Origin: Acidobacteriota bacterium
GTDB lineage: Bacteria; Acidobacteriota; Terriglobia; Terriglobales; SCQP01
Length of the DNA stretch: 64,000 nucleotides
Assembly (NCBI GenBank): GCA_021789895.1
Contig: JAJYIU010000008.1
Location: 62,001 to 126,000, forward strand
Direction of reading: 5' to 3'
The notes under the pieces were generated by a model. The model saw only the letters and a list, made by a program, of their open reading frames with translations, was not told where the DNA came from and did no database searches. Shown piece after piece: positions 48,096 through 58,328 of this stretch. The stretch's first letter is position 1; every line of letters begins with the position of its first letter. Made by a program: the position numbers and the translations under genes.

Positions 48096-50723
48096 TCAGG
48101 CCACTTCGGCGGGTTGGGCCGCGGGGCGGGCGTGGAAGCGCAGCGTTTCGCCGTCCGGCGCGGTCTCGGCCACGACGATTGCGCCCGGCTTGATTTCGCC
48201 TTTCAGCACCGCCGTGGCCAGCGGGTTCTGCACCAGGCGCTGCAGCGCCCGCTTGAGCGGCCGCGCGCCGAACTGCGGATCGTAGCCCTGGCGTATGATC
48301 AACTGCCGCGCCGCGGGCGCGAGTTCGAGCTGGATCTGGCGATCGGCGAGCAGCGCGCGCAGGCGCGCCAGTTGCAGGTCCACGATGGGCGCCATCTGCG
48401 CTTCGGTAAGCGCGGAAAAAATGATGATGTCGTCCACGCGATTGAGAAATTCGGGCTTGAAGTGCGCCTGCAGCACTTCCATCACCTGGGCGCGCATGCG
48501 GCCGCGCCGCTGCGGGTCGGCGAAATCCTCGGGCCGCAGATATTGGCTGCCCAGGTTCGAGGTCATGATGATGACGGTGTGACGAAAGTCCACGGTGCGG
48601 CCTTTGCCGTCGGTCAGCCGGCCGTCGTCGAGCACCTGGAGCAGGATGTTAAACACTTCCGGGTGCGCCTTCTCGATTTCATCGAGCAGGAGCACGGCAT
48701 AGGGGCGGCGGCGGATGCGCTCCGTCAACTGGCCGCCCTCTTCGTAGCCAATGTAGCCCGGCGGGGCGCCGATCAGCCGCGCGACGGCGTGTTTTTCCAT
48801 GTATTCGCTCATGTCGAGCCGCACCATCGCCTGCTCGTCGTCGAAGAGGAATTCGGCCAGGGCGCGGGCGAGTTCGGTTTTGCCCACCCCGGTGGGACCG
48901 AGAAAGAGGAAGCTGCCCAGGGGGCGGCGCGGGTCGCTGAGGCCGGCGCGGGCGCGGCGGATGGCGTCGGAGACGGCCGTAACCGCCTCCTCCTGGCCGA
49001 TGACCCGCCGGTGCAGGCGTTCTTCCATGTGCACCAGCTTTTCGGTTTCTGCCTCGAGCATGCGCTCGACCGGGATCCCGGTCCATTTCGCCACCACGCG
49101 GGCGATCTCGTCGGCGGTGACTTCCTCGCGCAGCAGACGGCTCTCCAACTGCTGCAGTTGGCGGGTGGATTGGGCCAGGGCGCGCTCGGCTTCCAGCCGC
49201 CGGCCATAGCGGATTTCGGCGACGCGGCTAAGCTCGCCGGCGCGCTCGGCCTGCTGTTCTTCGGAGAGCAGCGTTTCCAGGCGCGCCTTGCCGGCGCGCA
49301 CTTCCTGGATCACTTCCTGTTCATGCTTCCAGCGGGCGGTGAGGGCCGAATCCTGCTCGCGCAAATCGGCGATTTCGCTTTCGATCAGCCGGCGGCGCTC
49401 GCGGGAATGAGGGTCTTTTTCCTTGGCCAGCGCGGTGCGCTCGATTTCGAGCTGGGTGAGGCGGCGCTCGAGCGCCTCGATTTCCGCCGGGCGGGAATCC
49501 AATTGCATGCGCAGCGAGGCGGCGGCTTCGTCCACCAGATCAATCGCCTTGTCGGGGAGGAAGCGGTCGCTGATATAGCGGCTGGAGAGCTGCGCCGCGG
49601 CGACCAGGGCGGCATCCTGTATGCGCACGCCGTGGTGCACCTCGTAGCGCTCTTTCAGCCCGCGCAAAATGGCCAAGGTATCTTCGACGCCGGGCTCGCC
49701 GACGAAGACCGGCTGGAAACGGCGCTCCAGCGCGGCATCTTTTTCGATGTACTTTTTATACTCGTTCAGCGTGGTGGCGCCGATGGCGCGCAGCTCGCCG
49801 CGCGCCAGCGCCGGCTTGAGCATGTTGGAGGCGTCCATCGAGCCTTCGGCCGCACCCGCGCCGACCAGCGTGTGCAGCTCGTCAATGAACAATATGATCT
49901 GGCCGCCGGCATCTTCGATTTCCTTCAATACCGCTTTCAGGCGGTCTTCAAACTCGCCGCGATACTTGGCGCCGGCCACCAGCGCTCCCAGATCGAGCCC
50001 CACCACGCGCTTGCTCTTCAAAACCTCGGGCACGTCGCCGGCGACGATCCGGCGCGCCAGGCCTTCGACAATCGCGGTCTTGCCCACGCCGGGCTCGCCA
50101 ATCAGCACCGGGTTGTTCTTGGTGCGCCGCGACAAGACCTGCACCACGCGGCGGATCTCTTCATCGCGGCCGATCACCGGATCGAGGCGGTTCTTGCGCG
50201 CCAGCTCGGTGAGGTCGCGGGCGTAGCGCTCGAGCGCCTGGTATTTGGCTTCGGGGTTGGGGTCGGTGACGCGCTGGCTGCCGCGCACCGCCAGCAACGA
50301 TTGCAGGATACGGTCCGGGGTCACGCCCTGGGCGCGCAACAGCGCCGCCGCCGGCTCCTGTTCCTGGGCCAGCAGGCCCAGCAGCAGATGCTCGGTGGAG
50401 ACATAGTCGTCTTTGAATTTATCGGCCTGCTGAAAAGCCTGCTCGAGCGCCTGGCTCAGCTCGCGGCTCAAGCCGCGCTCCAGGCTGGCGCCTTCCACCC
50501 GGGGACGGCGGGTCAGCTCGCGCTCAACTTGCGCTTCCAGCGCCGGCAGATTGACGCCCAGCTTTTGCAGGACGGGCACGACCACGCCCTCGCGGTCGTG
50601 CAACAGCGCCTGCAACAAATGCAGCGGCTCGATCGCGGCCTGCCCGCCGGCGGCGGCCAGGTCGCGGGCGGCTTCGAGCGCTTCCTGCGCTTTGAGCGTC
50701 AATTTGTCGAAACGAATGGGCAT
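48096..50723 (-). CDS. clpB: ATP-dependent chaperone ClpB
   Basis: Two AAA modules: [24 protein letters not shown] and [46 protein letters not shown]; middle coiled coil; Clp_N repeats. Confidence 0.97.
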   Translation of the reverse strand: MPIRFDKLTLKAQEALEAARDLAAAGGQAAIEPLHLLQALLHDREGVVVPVLQKLGVNLPALEAQVERELTRRPRVEGASLERGLSRELSQALEQAFQQADKFKDDYVSTEHLLLGLLAQEQEPAAALLRAQGVTPDRILQSLLAVRGSQRVTDPNPEAKYQALERYARDLTELARKNRLDPVIGRDEEIRRVVQVLSRRTKNNPVLIGEPGVGKTAIVEGLARRIVAGDVPEVLKSKRVVGLDLGALVAGAKYRGEFEDRLKAVLKEIEDAGGQIILFIDELHTLVGAGAAEGSMDASNMLKPALARGELRAIGATTLNEYKKYIEKDAALERRFQPVFVGEPGVEDTLAILRGLKERYEVHHGVRIQDAALVAAAQLSSRYISDRFLPDKAIDLVDEAAASLRMQLDSRPAEIEALERRLTQLEIERTALAKEKDPHSRERRRLIESEIADLREQDSALTARWKHEQEVIQEVRAGKARLETLLSEEQQAERAGELSRVAEIRYGRRLEAERALAQSTRQLQQLESRLLREEVTADEIARVVAKWTGIPVERMLEAETEKLVHMEERLHRRVIGQEEAVTAVSDAIRRARAGLSDPRRPLGSFLFLGPTGVGKTELARALAEFLFDDEQAMVRLDMSEYMEKHAVARLIGAPPGYIGYEEGGQLTERIRRRPYAVLLLDEIEKAHPEVFNILLQVLDDGRLTDGKGRTVDFRHTVIIMTSNLGSQYLRPEDFADPQRRGRMRAQVMEVLQAHFKPEFLNRVDDIIIFSALTEAQMAPIVDLQLARLRALLADRQIQLELAPAARQLIIRQGYDPQFGARPLKRALQRLVQNPLATAVLKGEIKPGAIVVAETAPDGETLRFHARPAAQPAEVA

Positions 50724-50796
50724 AAATCAAATCCGGGGCGCGCCGGCGGAAGGCGTTGCCGCCCGCCGGCGCGCCTGTTGGTAGTTTGCGCTTCGA

Positions 50797-51210
50797 TCAG
50801 CTTGCCTGCACCTGAATCTGGCGCGGCTTGCTTTCCTCGCGCTTGGGCATGGTCAGCACCAGCACGCCCTGGTTGAGCTGGGCGGTGATGTGATCGGCAT
50901 CCACCGATTCGGGCAAGGTGAACTTGCGGCTGAAGGGGCCGTAAGCGCGCTCGACGCGCAAGTACTGATCCATATTGGACGGCGCCTTGCGCTCGCCGCG
51001 CAGGCTGAGCACGCCTTTTTCGACCACGATTTCCAGCTCGTTTTGGGCGACGCCGGGCAGGTCGAATTCCAGCTTCAGCTCGCTTTCGGTCTCGAAGATA
51101 TCCGCCCGCGGGGACCATTCCGTCACGGGGGCATTCCAGGCCGCTTGCAAGAGCTGATCCAGGCCATGGTGGATTTCCGGCAACGATTTCCAACTCACTA
51201 AAGTCGTCAT
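50797..51210 (-). CDS. Hsp20/alpha-crystallin family small heat-shock protein
   Basis: PRADIFETESELKLEFDLPGVAQNELEIVVEKGVLSLRGERKA; YGPFSRKFTLPESVDADHITAQLNQGVLVLTMPKREESKPRQIQV. Confidence 0.95.
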   Translation of the reverse strand: MTTLVSWKSLPEIHHGLDQLLQAAWNAPVTEWSPRADIFETESELKLEFDLPGVAQNELEIVVEKGVLSLRGERKAPSNMDQYLRVERAYGPFSRKFTLPESVDADHITAQLNQGVLVLTMPKREESKPRQIQVQAS

Positions 51211-51254
51211 AAAAGGTTCTCCTGGGATTGGGATCAACATCTGATGCACAAGCA

Positions 51255-51283
51255 ATAATAAAATCTTAGCGTAACATTGTCAA
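51255..51283 (-). promoter_or_regulatory. Sigma70-type promoter for the hsp20 gene (TTGACA-N17-TATTAT on the minus strand)
   Basis: Reverse complement reads ttgacaatgttacgctaagatttTATTAT about 45 nt upstream of the ATG at 51210; near-consensus boxes, 17-nt spacer. Confidence 0.7.
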
Positions 51284-51303
51284 GCATTATATTTATTTTG
51301 TTT

Positions 51304-52506
51304 TCAATAGTTTACGTCTTCACAAATAAAGATCAGACACTTTAAATAGTGCGTTTCGGGCACGGTCAGCAGCACTGGATGATCCAGGGCCTGGGTCCTC
51401 CGTTCGACGACTTTCAGTCTTTTGCGGGCATCGAGGGCCGCTTCGGCGACGATCTGCAGCAGCCGTGATTCGCTCACGTGGTGGGAGCAGGAGCAGGTGG
51501 CGAGAATGCCGCCGGGGCGCAATAGTTTCAGCGCGCGCAGGTTGATTTCCTTATAGCCGCGGCTGGCGGAATCGAGCGCCGAGCGGCTTTTCGCGAAGGC
51601 GGGGGGATCGAGCACGATCAGGTCGAAGCTGCGCCGCTGCGCATCGTATTCCCGCAGCAGATCGAAGAGATTCGCCTCCATCCACGCGATCGGGCCGAAT
51701 GGATTAAGTTGGGCATTGCGTTCGGCGCGCTCCAGCGCCGGGCGGGAGAGATCGACCGCCTCGACCTGGGCGCCGCGAGCGGCGAGATGCAAGGCGAATC
51801 CGCCCTGGTAAGTAAACCCATCGAGGCAATGCATGCCCGGCTGCGCCCAGGCGGCGACCGCGCGCCAGTTCTCGCGCTGATCGAGATAGCCGCCGCTTTT
51901 CTGGCCGGCGAGCAGATCCCATTCTATTTCCAGCCCATGCACGCGCGCGCGGGCCAGCGGGGAATCACCTACCATCAAGCGGGTTTCCAGCGATAAGCCT
52001 TCCTGCAGGCGAACCCGGGCATCGTTGCGCGCAACCAGCAGGGCGGGGGAAAAAAGCTGCTGGAGCAGCTCTACGATTTCCGGCTCGCGCGCCGCCATGG
52101 CCGCGGTGGTGATTTGATAGCTGAGGGCCGCGCCATAGACATCCACCACCAGGCCGGGCATGCCGTCGGCCTCGCCGGCGACCAGGCGATACGCCTCGCT
52201 GCCGCTGACGACGCGCTGGCGCCAGGCCTGGGCGTCTTGCAGGCGCCGGCGCCAGAATTCCCGGTTTATCACCGCCGACGGATCGGCACACAGCCGGCGC
52301 AGCGCAATTTCCGAGCGCGGGCTGTAATCGGCCCAGCCGAGGGAATGGCCGCGGGTATCGCGCACCAGAACCACGGCAGGCGACTTGGGTAGTTCAGGAG
52401 AGCGCAGATCGGAACGGTAGATCCAGGGATGTCCGCCGGCCCAGCGCCCGGCGCCGGAGGGGGAAATTCGAACCTCGAGCGGCAAGCCTGCGGATGACGC
52501 TTCCAT
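51304..52506 (-). CDS. Class I SAM-dependent rRNA methyltransferase (RlmI/RlmK-like, PUA + MTase)
   Basis: N-terminal PUA-like VRISPSGAGRWAGGHPWIYRSDL; CLDGFTYQGGFALHLAARGAQVEAVDLSRPALERAERNAQLN; DLIVLDPPAFAKSRSALDSASRGYKEINLRALKLLRPGGILATCSCSHHV. Confidence 0.92.
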   Translation of the reverse strand: MEASSAGLPLEVRISPSGAGRWAGGHPWIYRSDLRSPELPKSPAVVLVRDTRGHSLGWADYSPRSEIALRRLCADPSAVINREFWRRRLQDAQAWRQRVVSGSEAYRLVAGEADGMPGLVVDVYGAALSYQITTAAMAAREPEIVELLQQLFSPALLVARNDARVRLQEGLSLETRLMVGDSPLARARVHGLEIEWDLLAGQKSGGYLDQRENWRAVAAWAQPGMHCLDGFTYQGGFALHLAARGAQVEAVDLSRPALERAERNAQLNPFGPIAWMEANLFDLLREYDAQRRSFDLIVLDPPAFAKSRSALDSASRGYKEINLRALKLLRPGGILATCSCSHHVSESRLLQIVAEAALDARKRLKVVERRTQALDHPVLLTVPETHYLKCLIFICEDVNY

Positions 52507-52552
52507 AAAGGTTACACGCAGCGCGCGCGGCGCGAAGCGGCGCGGGGTAAGA

Positions 52553-53155
52553 CTACATGTGTAATTGTGTCAGCGGCTGGCCCTGGCGGCAGAGCGGGCA
52601 ATCCTCGGCTGGCCAGGATTGCGTTTGCAGGCGGGTCATGCGGCAGTAGGGTGTGGGGCCGAAATCGGGTTCGGCGGAGGATTCCTGGGCGAGCACGCCG
52701 ATGGCGAGCACTTCGGCGCCGGATTGTTCGACCAGTTGATGCAGTTGACGCAGCTTGCGCCCGGTGCGCAGCATATCGTCCACTAAAACCACGCGTTCGC
52801 CTTTATGCTCGTCCATGAACTGGCGGAAGTGCAGTTGCTCGCCTTCGCCCTCGGCCCAATAAGTACGAACGGCGCGCAGCGCCTCGGCGACGCCAAAAGC
52901 CACCGGCAGGCCGCCGGTAGCCGGGGCCACGATGCTGACTTCGGGCAGGTAGCGGCGCACCGCATCCAGGGCGCGCAGCCGGCGGCTCAAGCCGACGCAG
53001 AGAGCCTTGGATTCGGTAAAGTGGCGCAGCGCCAGGGCCAGTTGCAGGCATTGGCCGGTATGCAAGCCTTTCCGGTTCACGAAATGTCCCTGGCGCAGCG
53101 CGCCGGTGCGCTGCAGCAAGTCCTGCACTTCATCCGGCGTGGGTATCAGCTCCAT
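52553..53155 (-). CDS. Orotate phosphoribosyltransferase-like protein
   Basis: LLQRTGALRQGHFVNRKGLHTGQCLQ; VAPATGGLPVAFGVAEAL; GERVVLVDDMLRTGRKLRQL (PRPP motif); extra C-terminal CPLC segment. Confidence 0.82.
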   Translation of the reverse strand: MELIPTPDEVQDLLQRTGALRQGHFVNRKGLHTGQCLQLALALRHFTESKALCVGLSRRLRALDAVRRYLPEVSIVAPATGGLPVAFGVAEALRAVRTYWAEGEGEQLHFRQFMDEHKGERVVLVDDMLRTGRKLRQLHQLVEQSGAEVLAIGVLAQESSAEPDFGPTPYCRMTRLQTQSWPAEDCPLCRQGQPLTQLHM

Positions 53156-53340
53156 CGCTGCCCTCCCAAGGCATGCTAGCACGTGCAAAGATAGCGCGGC
53201 CGGAAAACGGCGGTGCGGCGGCCGGCGGTGCGAACGGTGGGGCAGAGCATCCGCGGCGCCGGGGGCGCATCCAAACGGAAGGATCGCGGAAAGCGGCCCC
53301 GGATGAGGCGGCGGTTGCGAGCCGCAAAGAGGAGGACGAG

Positions 53341-53505
53341 ATGGCGCTGCAGGAAGGCGAAGTTTATCACTGCCCGGATCCGGATTGCGGGTGCGAAATT
53401 GAAGTGACGCGCGGGGCTTCCGATCCCGCCGCCGCGGGCGCTGCCAATCCACGCTGCTGCTGCGGCCGCGAGATGCAGCGCGGGCCGGCATCCGTGGCCG
53501 CCTGA
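53341..53505 (+). CDS. Small Cys-rich metal-binding-like protein (54 aa)
   Basis: MALQEGEVYHCPDPDCGCEIEVTRGASDPAAAGAANPRCCCGREMQRGPASVAA; preceded by purine-rich agaggaggacgag RBS. Confidence 0.7.
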   Translation: MALQEGEVYHCPDPDCGCEIEVTRGASDPAAAGAANPRCCCGREMQRGPASVAA

Positions 53506-53534
53506 CGACAGGCGGCGCGGCGGCGGCAGCGCAG

Positions 53535-54734
53535 TTACAGCGCGGCGCAAAAATCGCGCAGGCGCTGCAGCCCGCGTTCGATATTTTGCGTGGAGGTGGC
53601 GTAGGAGAAGCGCAGGTGGGCGGCGGTGCCAAACGCTTCCCCCGGCACCGTGACCACGCCATACTCGCGCAGCAGGCGCTGGGAAAAAGCCATGGGCGTT
53701 TCCAGCCCGGGGCGGAGCAGGGCCTTGAGGTTGGGGTAGGCGTAAAACGCGCCCGCCGGCTCGACGCAGCGCAGGCCGGGAATGGCGCGCAGCCCGGAGA
53801 CGATCAGATCGCGCCGCCGGCGATACTCGCTCAGCATGCCGGCGACGCAATCCTGCGGGCCTTCGAGCGCGGCGATGGCGGCTTTTTGCGCGAACGAGAC
53901 CGGGTTCGAGGTCGAGTGCGACTGCAGATTGAGCATGGCGCCGATCACCGGCTTGGGAGCCAGGGCATAGCCGATGCGCCAGCCGGTCATGGCGTAGGTT
54001 TTGCTGAGCGAGCCGGCAATGATCACACGCTCGCGCGCGCCCGGCTCGGCGGCCACGCTGTAAGGCGCGCCGGCATAAATAAACTGCAGATAGCACTCGT
54101 CGCTGATGAGCCAGATGCCGCGCTCGCGGCAGATGGCCAGCACCGCCTGGAAGAGCGCAGGCGGCAGCACCGCGCCGCTGGGATTGGAGGGGGAGTTGAG
54201 AATGATGGCGCGGGTGCGCGGCGACAAGGCGCGCTCGATCATGGCGGGGGTGAGGGTAAAGCCGTGCTCCTCGTCGGCGGCCACCACTTTCGGCCTTCCG
54301 CCGGCGTAGGTGATCATGTCGTAAAAACTGACCCAATACGGCGCCGGCAGTATGACTTCATCGCCATGGTCCACCAGGGCGGAGATGCAATTGAACAGCG
54401 CATGCTTGCCGCCGAGCGTGACCAGCACCTCGGCGCGCTCATAAGCAGTGCCGCAGAGGGCGGCATGGCGGCGGCAGATGGCGTCTTTGAGCGGAGCGAT
54501 GCCGCCGGTTGCGGTATAGCGGGTGAAATTTTCCCGCAGCGCCGCCACCGCCGCCTGCTTGATGTGCTCGGGCGTGGGAAAATCCGGCTCGCCGGCGCCG
54601 AAATCCACCAGGTCGGCGCCTTCGGCGCGCAGCCGCTCGGCTTCAATCACCATCGCCGCGGTGGCGGAAACGGAAATGCGCTGCATGCGGCCGGCCAGCG
54701 CCGGCGGCGAAACGGACAGGGCTTCGACTGCCAT
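53535..54734 (-). CDS. Class I/II pyridoxal phosphate-dependent aminotransferase (aspartate aminotransferase-like)
   Basis: DFGAGEPDFPTPEHIKQAAVAAL; NSPSNPSGAVLPPALF; GSLSKTYAMTGWRIGYALAPK; RFSYATSTQNIERGLQRL. Confidence 0.95.
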   Translation of the reverse strand: MAVEALSVSPPALAGRMQRISVSATAAMVIEAERLRAEGADLVDFGAGEPDFPTPEHIKQAAVAALRENFTRYTATGGIAPLKDAICRRHAALCGTAYERAEVLVTLGGKHALFNCISALVDHGDEVILPAPYWVSFYDMITYAGGRPKVVAADEEHGFTLTPAMIERALSPRTRAIILNSPSNPSGAVLPPALFQAVLAICRERGIWLISDECYLQFIYAGAPYSVAAEPGARERVIIAGSLSKTYAMTGWRIGYALAPKPVIGAMLNLQSHSTSNPVSFAQKAAIAALEGPQDCVAGMLSEYRRRRDLIVSGLRAIPGLRCVEPAGAFYAYPNLKALLRPGLETPMAFSQRLLREYGVVTVPGEAFGTAAHLRFSYATSTQNIERGLQRLRDFCAAL

Positions 54735-54828
54735 GGTGTTACCAGTTTATCGCGCCGGAGGCGGAAGCAGGATGGCCTCAGCGCCGCCGGGCGGGTTGGG
54801 CATGGCATGGACGCGCGGGCTGATTTGT

Positions 54829-55329
54829 TCAGCCGTGGACTTGCGGGCCGCCACCGTGGGCATGCATGCGCGCCTCGACTTCCGGCGGGACCAGTTCGGC
54901 CACCGGACGGCCCAGTTGAAACACTTCCTTGACCAGGCGGGAGCTGAGGTAACTGTAGGCTTCGGCGGGCATCATGAACACGGTTTCCAGTTCCGGCGCC
55001 AGGCGGCGGTTCATCCACGCCATTTGAAATTCGTACTCATAGTCGCTGATGGCGCGGATTCCGCGCAGCACCGCCCGCGCTCCCACCCGGGAGGCGAAAT
55101 CCACCAGCAGCCCGTCGAATTCCTGGACCTCGACCTGGGGCCAGCAGCGGCAAATTTCTCGCAGCATCTGCACCCGTTCCTCGACGCTGAACAGCGGCGT
55201 TTTTTCGCTGTTGCGCAGCACGCCGACTATCAGCCGGTCGAACAGGCGGCAGCCGCGGGCGATCAGGTCGAGGTGGCCCAGGGTGGGGGGATCGAAACTG
55301 CCGGGATAGACGGCGGTGACGGATGACAT
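54829..55329 (-). CDS. coaD: Phosphopantetheine adenylyltransferase
   Basis: AVYPGSFDPPTLGHLDLIARGCRLFDRLIVGVLRNSEKTPLFSVEERVQML; VLRGIRAISDYEYEFQMAWMNRRLAPELETVFMMPAEAYSYLSSRLVKEV. Confidence 0.96.
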   Translation of the reverse strand: MSSVTAVYPGSFDPPTLGHLDLIARGCRLFDRLIVGVLRNSEKTPLFSVEERVQMLREICRCWPQVEVQEFDGLLVDFASRVGARAVLRGIRAISDYEYEFQMAWMNRRLAPELETVFMMPAEAYSYLSSRLVKEVFQLGRPVAELVPPEVEARMHAHGGGPQVHG

Positions 55330-55591
55330 TCTGCCTCGGTTCAAGAGCGAATGGATAAGCTTCGCCCAGCTTGGTTGTGCGCCGCTCGGCAATCCTCAGG
55401 TACGCGCATGCACACTCCGGCTGCCTCGCGCCGCGACTCGCTCTGCCGGCTTCTGCCTTCGCCTTAGCCTAATACAAATAGCGGCCCTGATCGAAAACTC
55501 CAACTTTCCGCGGCCTGGGCAAATCTCATTTGCGCAATTTCTAACCGAATGCTGACTTTGGCGCAATCTATCCCTGGATTCACTCCCGGGA

Positions 55592-56266
55592 TCAGCTTTT
55601 GCGGCGGCGCTGGAAGGCGCGCAGCAGCCCGCGCGCGCGGGTGCGCGCCACCTGCATCATGGTTTCATCGCCGGCGATGCGCAGCAGCAGCGGCGACAGC
55701 AGTTGCGGCGCGGCTAAATTATGCTGGCGCCAATCCCGGCGGATGGCATCCAGCTCGGCCAGCACCCCCAACGGATCATAGCGAAGCGCCTGGCGCAGGC
55801 GCAGCCGGTGTTGTCCGGTTTCCGAGACGGCTTCAAACCAACTGGCCAGCGCCGCCGCCGCCCGCACCCGCGTATAGTTGAACCGCTGCGCGCCGCGATG
55901 GCGGGGCCCGCGGTATTCCAGGCGCTTTTCTCCCATGAAGCCGACGCGGGCGCGCGATTCCAGCCGCGGCTTACGGAAATAGTCGAGCTGCCGGGCCCAG
56001 CGGAACACCAACGCCACGCCGGCCGGAGGGAGTTGAAAGCTGAGCCATAGCCGCGGCTGGCCCGCGGCCGCCTGGCTGCCATAGCGGCCGCGGCCGTCGG
56101 AGGCGAGTTGCACTTCGTACCAGACCGGTTGCGAACCGGGGAAATGGTTGCTGAAGATGATTTCGGGCAGGCGCGCAGGGGCAGCGCCCGCACCCGGGCG
56201 CGGCGGCGCCTGAGCCCTGCCGACCAGCACCATGGCGGCCAGTAACCACCCGATCCGTGGGCTCAT
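55592..56266 (-). CDS. Hypothetical exported protein
   Basis: 224 aa, signal-like N-term MSPRIGWLLAAMVLVGRAQA; no recognised motif. Confidence 0.6.
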   Translation of the reverse strand: MSPRIGWLLAAMVLVGRAQAPPRPGAGAAPARLPEIIFSNHFPGSQPVWYEVQLASDGRGRYGSQAAAGQPRLWLSFQLPPAGVALVFRWARQLDYFRKPRLESRARVGFMGEKRLEYRGPRHRGAQRFNYTRVRAAAALASWFEAVSETGQHRLRLRQALRYDPLGVLAELDAIRRDWRQHNLAAPQLLSPLLLRIAGDETMMQVARTRARGLLRAFQRRRKS

Positions 56267-56327
56267 ATACCGAAATTATAAGCGGCGGCCGTGAATTGCG
56301 CCGGGCGACGACGCTTTGGCCGGCGGC

Positions 56328-57632
56328 TCAAGCCGCCGCGGGCCGCCGCCCCACCGCCTCGCCGGCAATGCGCGGCAGCAGGCTGCCGCCGGAGCGCAGC
56401 ACGGCGACTTGGGCTTCCCGCCCCTGCCGCAGAAACGCCATCGCCAGCGCCGTCTGCACCGAAACCGCCGGACGAAAGCCCAACTGCCGCGCTTCGGCCG
56501 GGCAAATGCCGCTCGAGACCAATATGATGTCGGCATGATCGAGCGCCTGCGCGGTGTAGGCCATCACCGCCGCTCCCATCACGTCGCGAATCTCGCGATT
56601 TTCCACCCGCCGCACGATCTCGTCGTAGGGGAGCGAACCCTGCTCGAGCAAAACCGGATGATTTTCCGCCACCCCTTCCGGCGACGAGGTGACCAGGATC
56701 ATGCAGCCATTGCGCCGCACCGCCATCGTGCCGCAGTAGATCCCTTTCGCCGATTGCCAAAAATCGCGATCGGCGGGATGCGAATCCACCAGCACGATCT
56801 CGGCGCGGCGCGGCAGCTCGACCGCATAAATCCGCTCGGCCAATTGGCAGCCGCGGCGATGGGCTTCGACCGGATCGCCGGCAAAACAGCCGGCAATGGC
56901 CTCGCCCCCCGGGGCCGCGGGCGCCAGGACCAGGTTGACGATGTAGTTCAATCCCGCCCGCCGGGCGGCGTCGTCAATCCGCTGGCGCAGGCGGTTGTCG
57001 CGCACTCCCATCAGTTGTTCGGCCCACATCTGCGCTCCCAGCCAATGATTTGCGGCGGCCGATTCATAGCCGGCGCATCCCGGAAACACGATTTTCGAGC
57101 CGCCGGAGAAGCCCTTGATGCGGTGCACGCCAATGTGCCCCAGGCCGATGACCAGGCCGGCGTCGCGCAAGCGGCGATTGGCCAGCACCGGAAAGCCATC
57201 GTCGAGTTTTCCCCAATCGTGTATTTCTTCGCTATCCAGATAATCGTGCTGGTGCACTTGCAGCCGCTGGGCATAAGCCCCCAGTTTGAGTTTCAGCTCG
57301 GCCTCGTTCATGGCGCGATGCGAGCCCTTCGCGATCAGCACCTCGATCTTGCGCTCTTCCACCCCCGCACCCGTCAGCCGCGGCAGCAAGGCATCGAGCA
57401 TCGGCTCAACCGGCGTTCCGCGGGTGCCATCGTCGCTCAAAATCAGCACCGGTTTCCCCGATGCAGCCAGCTTTTCGATGCGCGGCGCGCCGATGGGATG
57501 ATCCAAGGCGTTGGCGATCAGCCCGGCCGCATCCGTAGATGAATCGAGCTTTTGCGGCTCGTACACGCCCAACAAATTCGCATCGGGAATTTCAACCGGC
57601 GCAATACCCGGGTAAGGAAAGGAAATATGCAT
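56328..57632 (-). CDS. LarA-like nickel-dependent lactate/2-hydroxyacid racemase family protein
   Basis: ISFPYPGIAPVEIPDANLLGVYEP; ILSDDGTRGTPVEPML; LIAKGSHRAMNEAELKLKLG; GHIGVHRIKGFSGGSKIVFPGCAG. Confidence 0.85.
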   Translation of the reverse strand: MHISFPYPGIAPVEIPDANLLGVYEPQKLDSSTDAAGLIANALDHPIGAPRIEKLAASGKPVLILSDDGTRGTPVEPMLDALLPRLTGAGVEERKIEVLIAKGSHRAMNEAELKLKLGAYAQRLQVHQHDYLDSEEIHDWGKLDDGFPVLANRRLRDAGLVIGLGHIGVHRIKGFSGGSKIVFPGCAGYESAAANHWLGAQMWAEQLMGVRDNRLRQRIDDAARRAGLNYIVNLVLAPAAPGGEAIAGCFAGDPVEAHRRGCQLAERIYAVELPRRAEIVLVDSHPADRDFWQSAKGIYCGTMAVRRNGCMILVTSSPEGVAENHPVLLEQGSLPYDEIVRRVENREIRDVMGAAVMAYTAQALDHADIILVSSGICPAEARQLGFRPAVSVQTALAMAFLRQGREAQVAVLRSGGSLLPRIAGEAVGRRPAAA

Positions 57633-57995
57633 TGCCGCCTCAATGCGTCCCGCCACCGTTGCCGGCAGCCGTTCGCCTTCCGCGCTGCCAGGATTCGACG
57701 CGCTTAGACACCGTTTGGATACCTATGTACCGCAAAAACCTGACGATGATAAACTACTAATATAGTTATTGTCTAACTGCGCTCCAGTACGCGGAGAGAA
57801 ATACAAGGCTCCCAACTACAAATATCGTCACAATTCAATGAAACCTTAAAAGAGCTACATTTCGCCTGCGCTGCCATGCCATAGGTCGGCGCGATATTCA
57901 TAAGCCTTAAATACTATTAACGTAATAAATAATCAGACATGAGCGAATTAGCCATAATTGGAGGATAGAAGCGAGTGGGGAGGAGATGAAACCCG

Positions 57996-58328
57996 ATGAG
58001 CGAACTGGCAAGCAAATCCTGTGTGCCCTGCCGTGGCGGAGTTCCCCCGCTGTCCGGCGAACCGTTGCGCAAACTGGCGGCTCAGCTTCCCGGATGGGAG
58101 GTGGTTTCCGATCATCATCTCCGGCGTCAATATACGTTCCCGGATTTCGCCGGCGGGCTGGTCTTCGTCAACCGCGCCGGGGCGATTGCCGAGCGCGAGG
58201 GACATCATCCCGACCTCTGCTTGAGCTGGGGGAAGGTCGAGGCGACGATTTACACCCACAAGATTCAAGGCTTGACCGAGAGCGATTTCATACTGGCGGC
58301 CAAGCTGGACGAAGCCTACCAGGGCTGA
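57996..58328 (+). CDS. 4a-hydroxytetrahydrobiopterin dehydratase (PCD/DCoH)
   Basis: LPGWEVVSDHHLRRQYTFPDFAGGLVFVNRAGAIAEREGHHPDLCLSWGKVEATIYTHKIQGLTESDFILAAKLDEAY. Confidence 0.93.
   Translation: MSELASKSCVPCRGGVPPLSGEPLRKLAAQLPGWEVVSDHHLRRQYTFPDFAGGLVFVNRAGAIAEREGHHPDLCLSWGKVEATIYTHKIQGLTESDFILAAKLDEAYQG

Noticed and set aside
48063-50876. 937-aa plus-strand ORF opposite clpB
   Set aside because: Antisense shadow ORF created by high-GC codon bias; the opposite strand is unmistakable ClpB.
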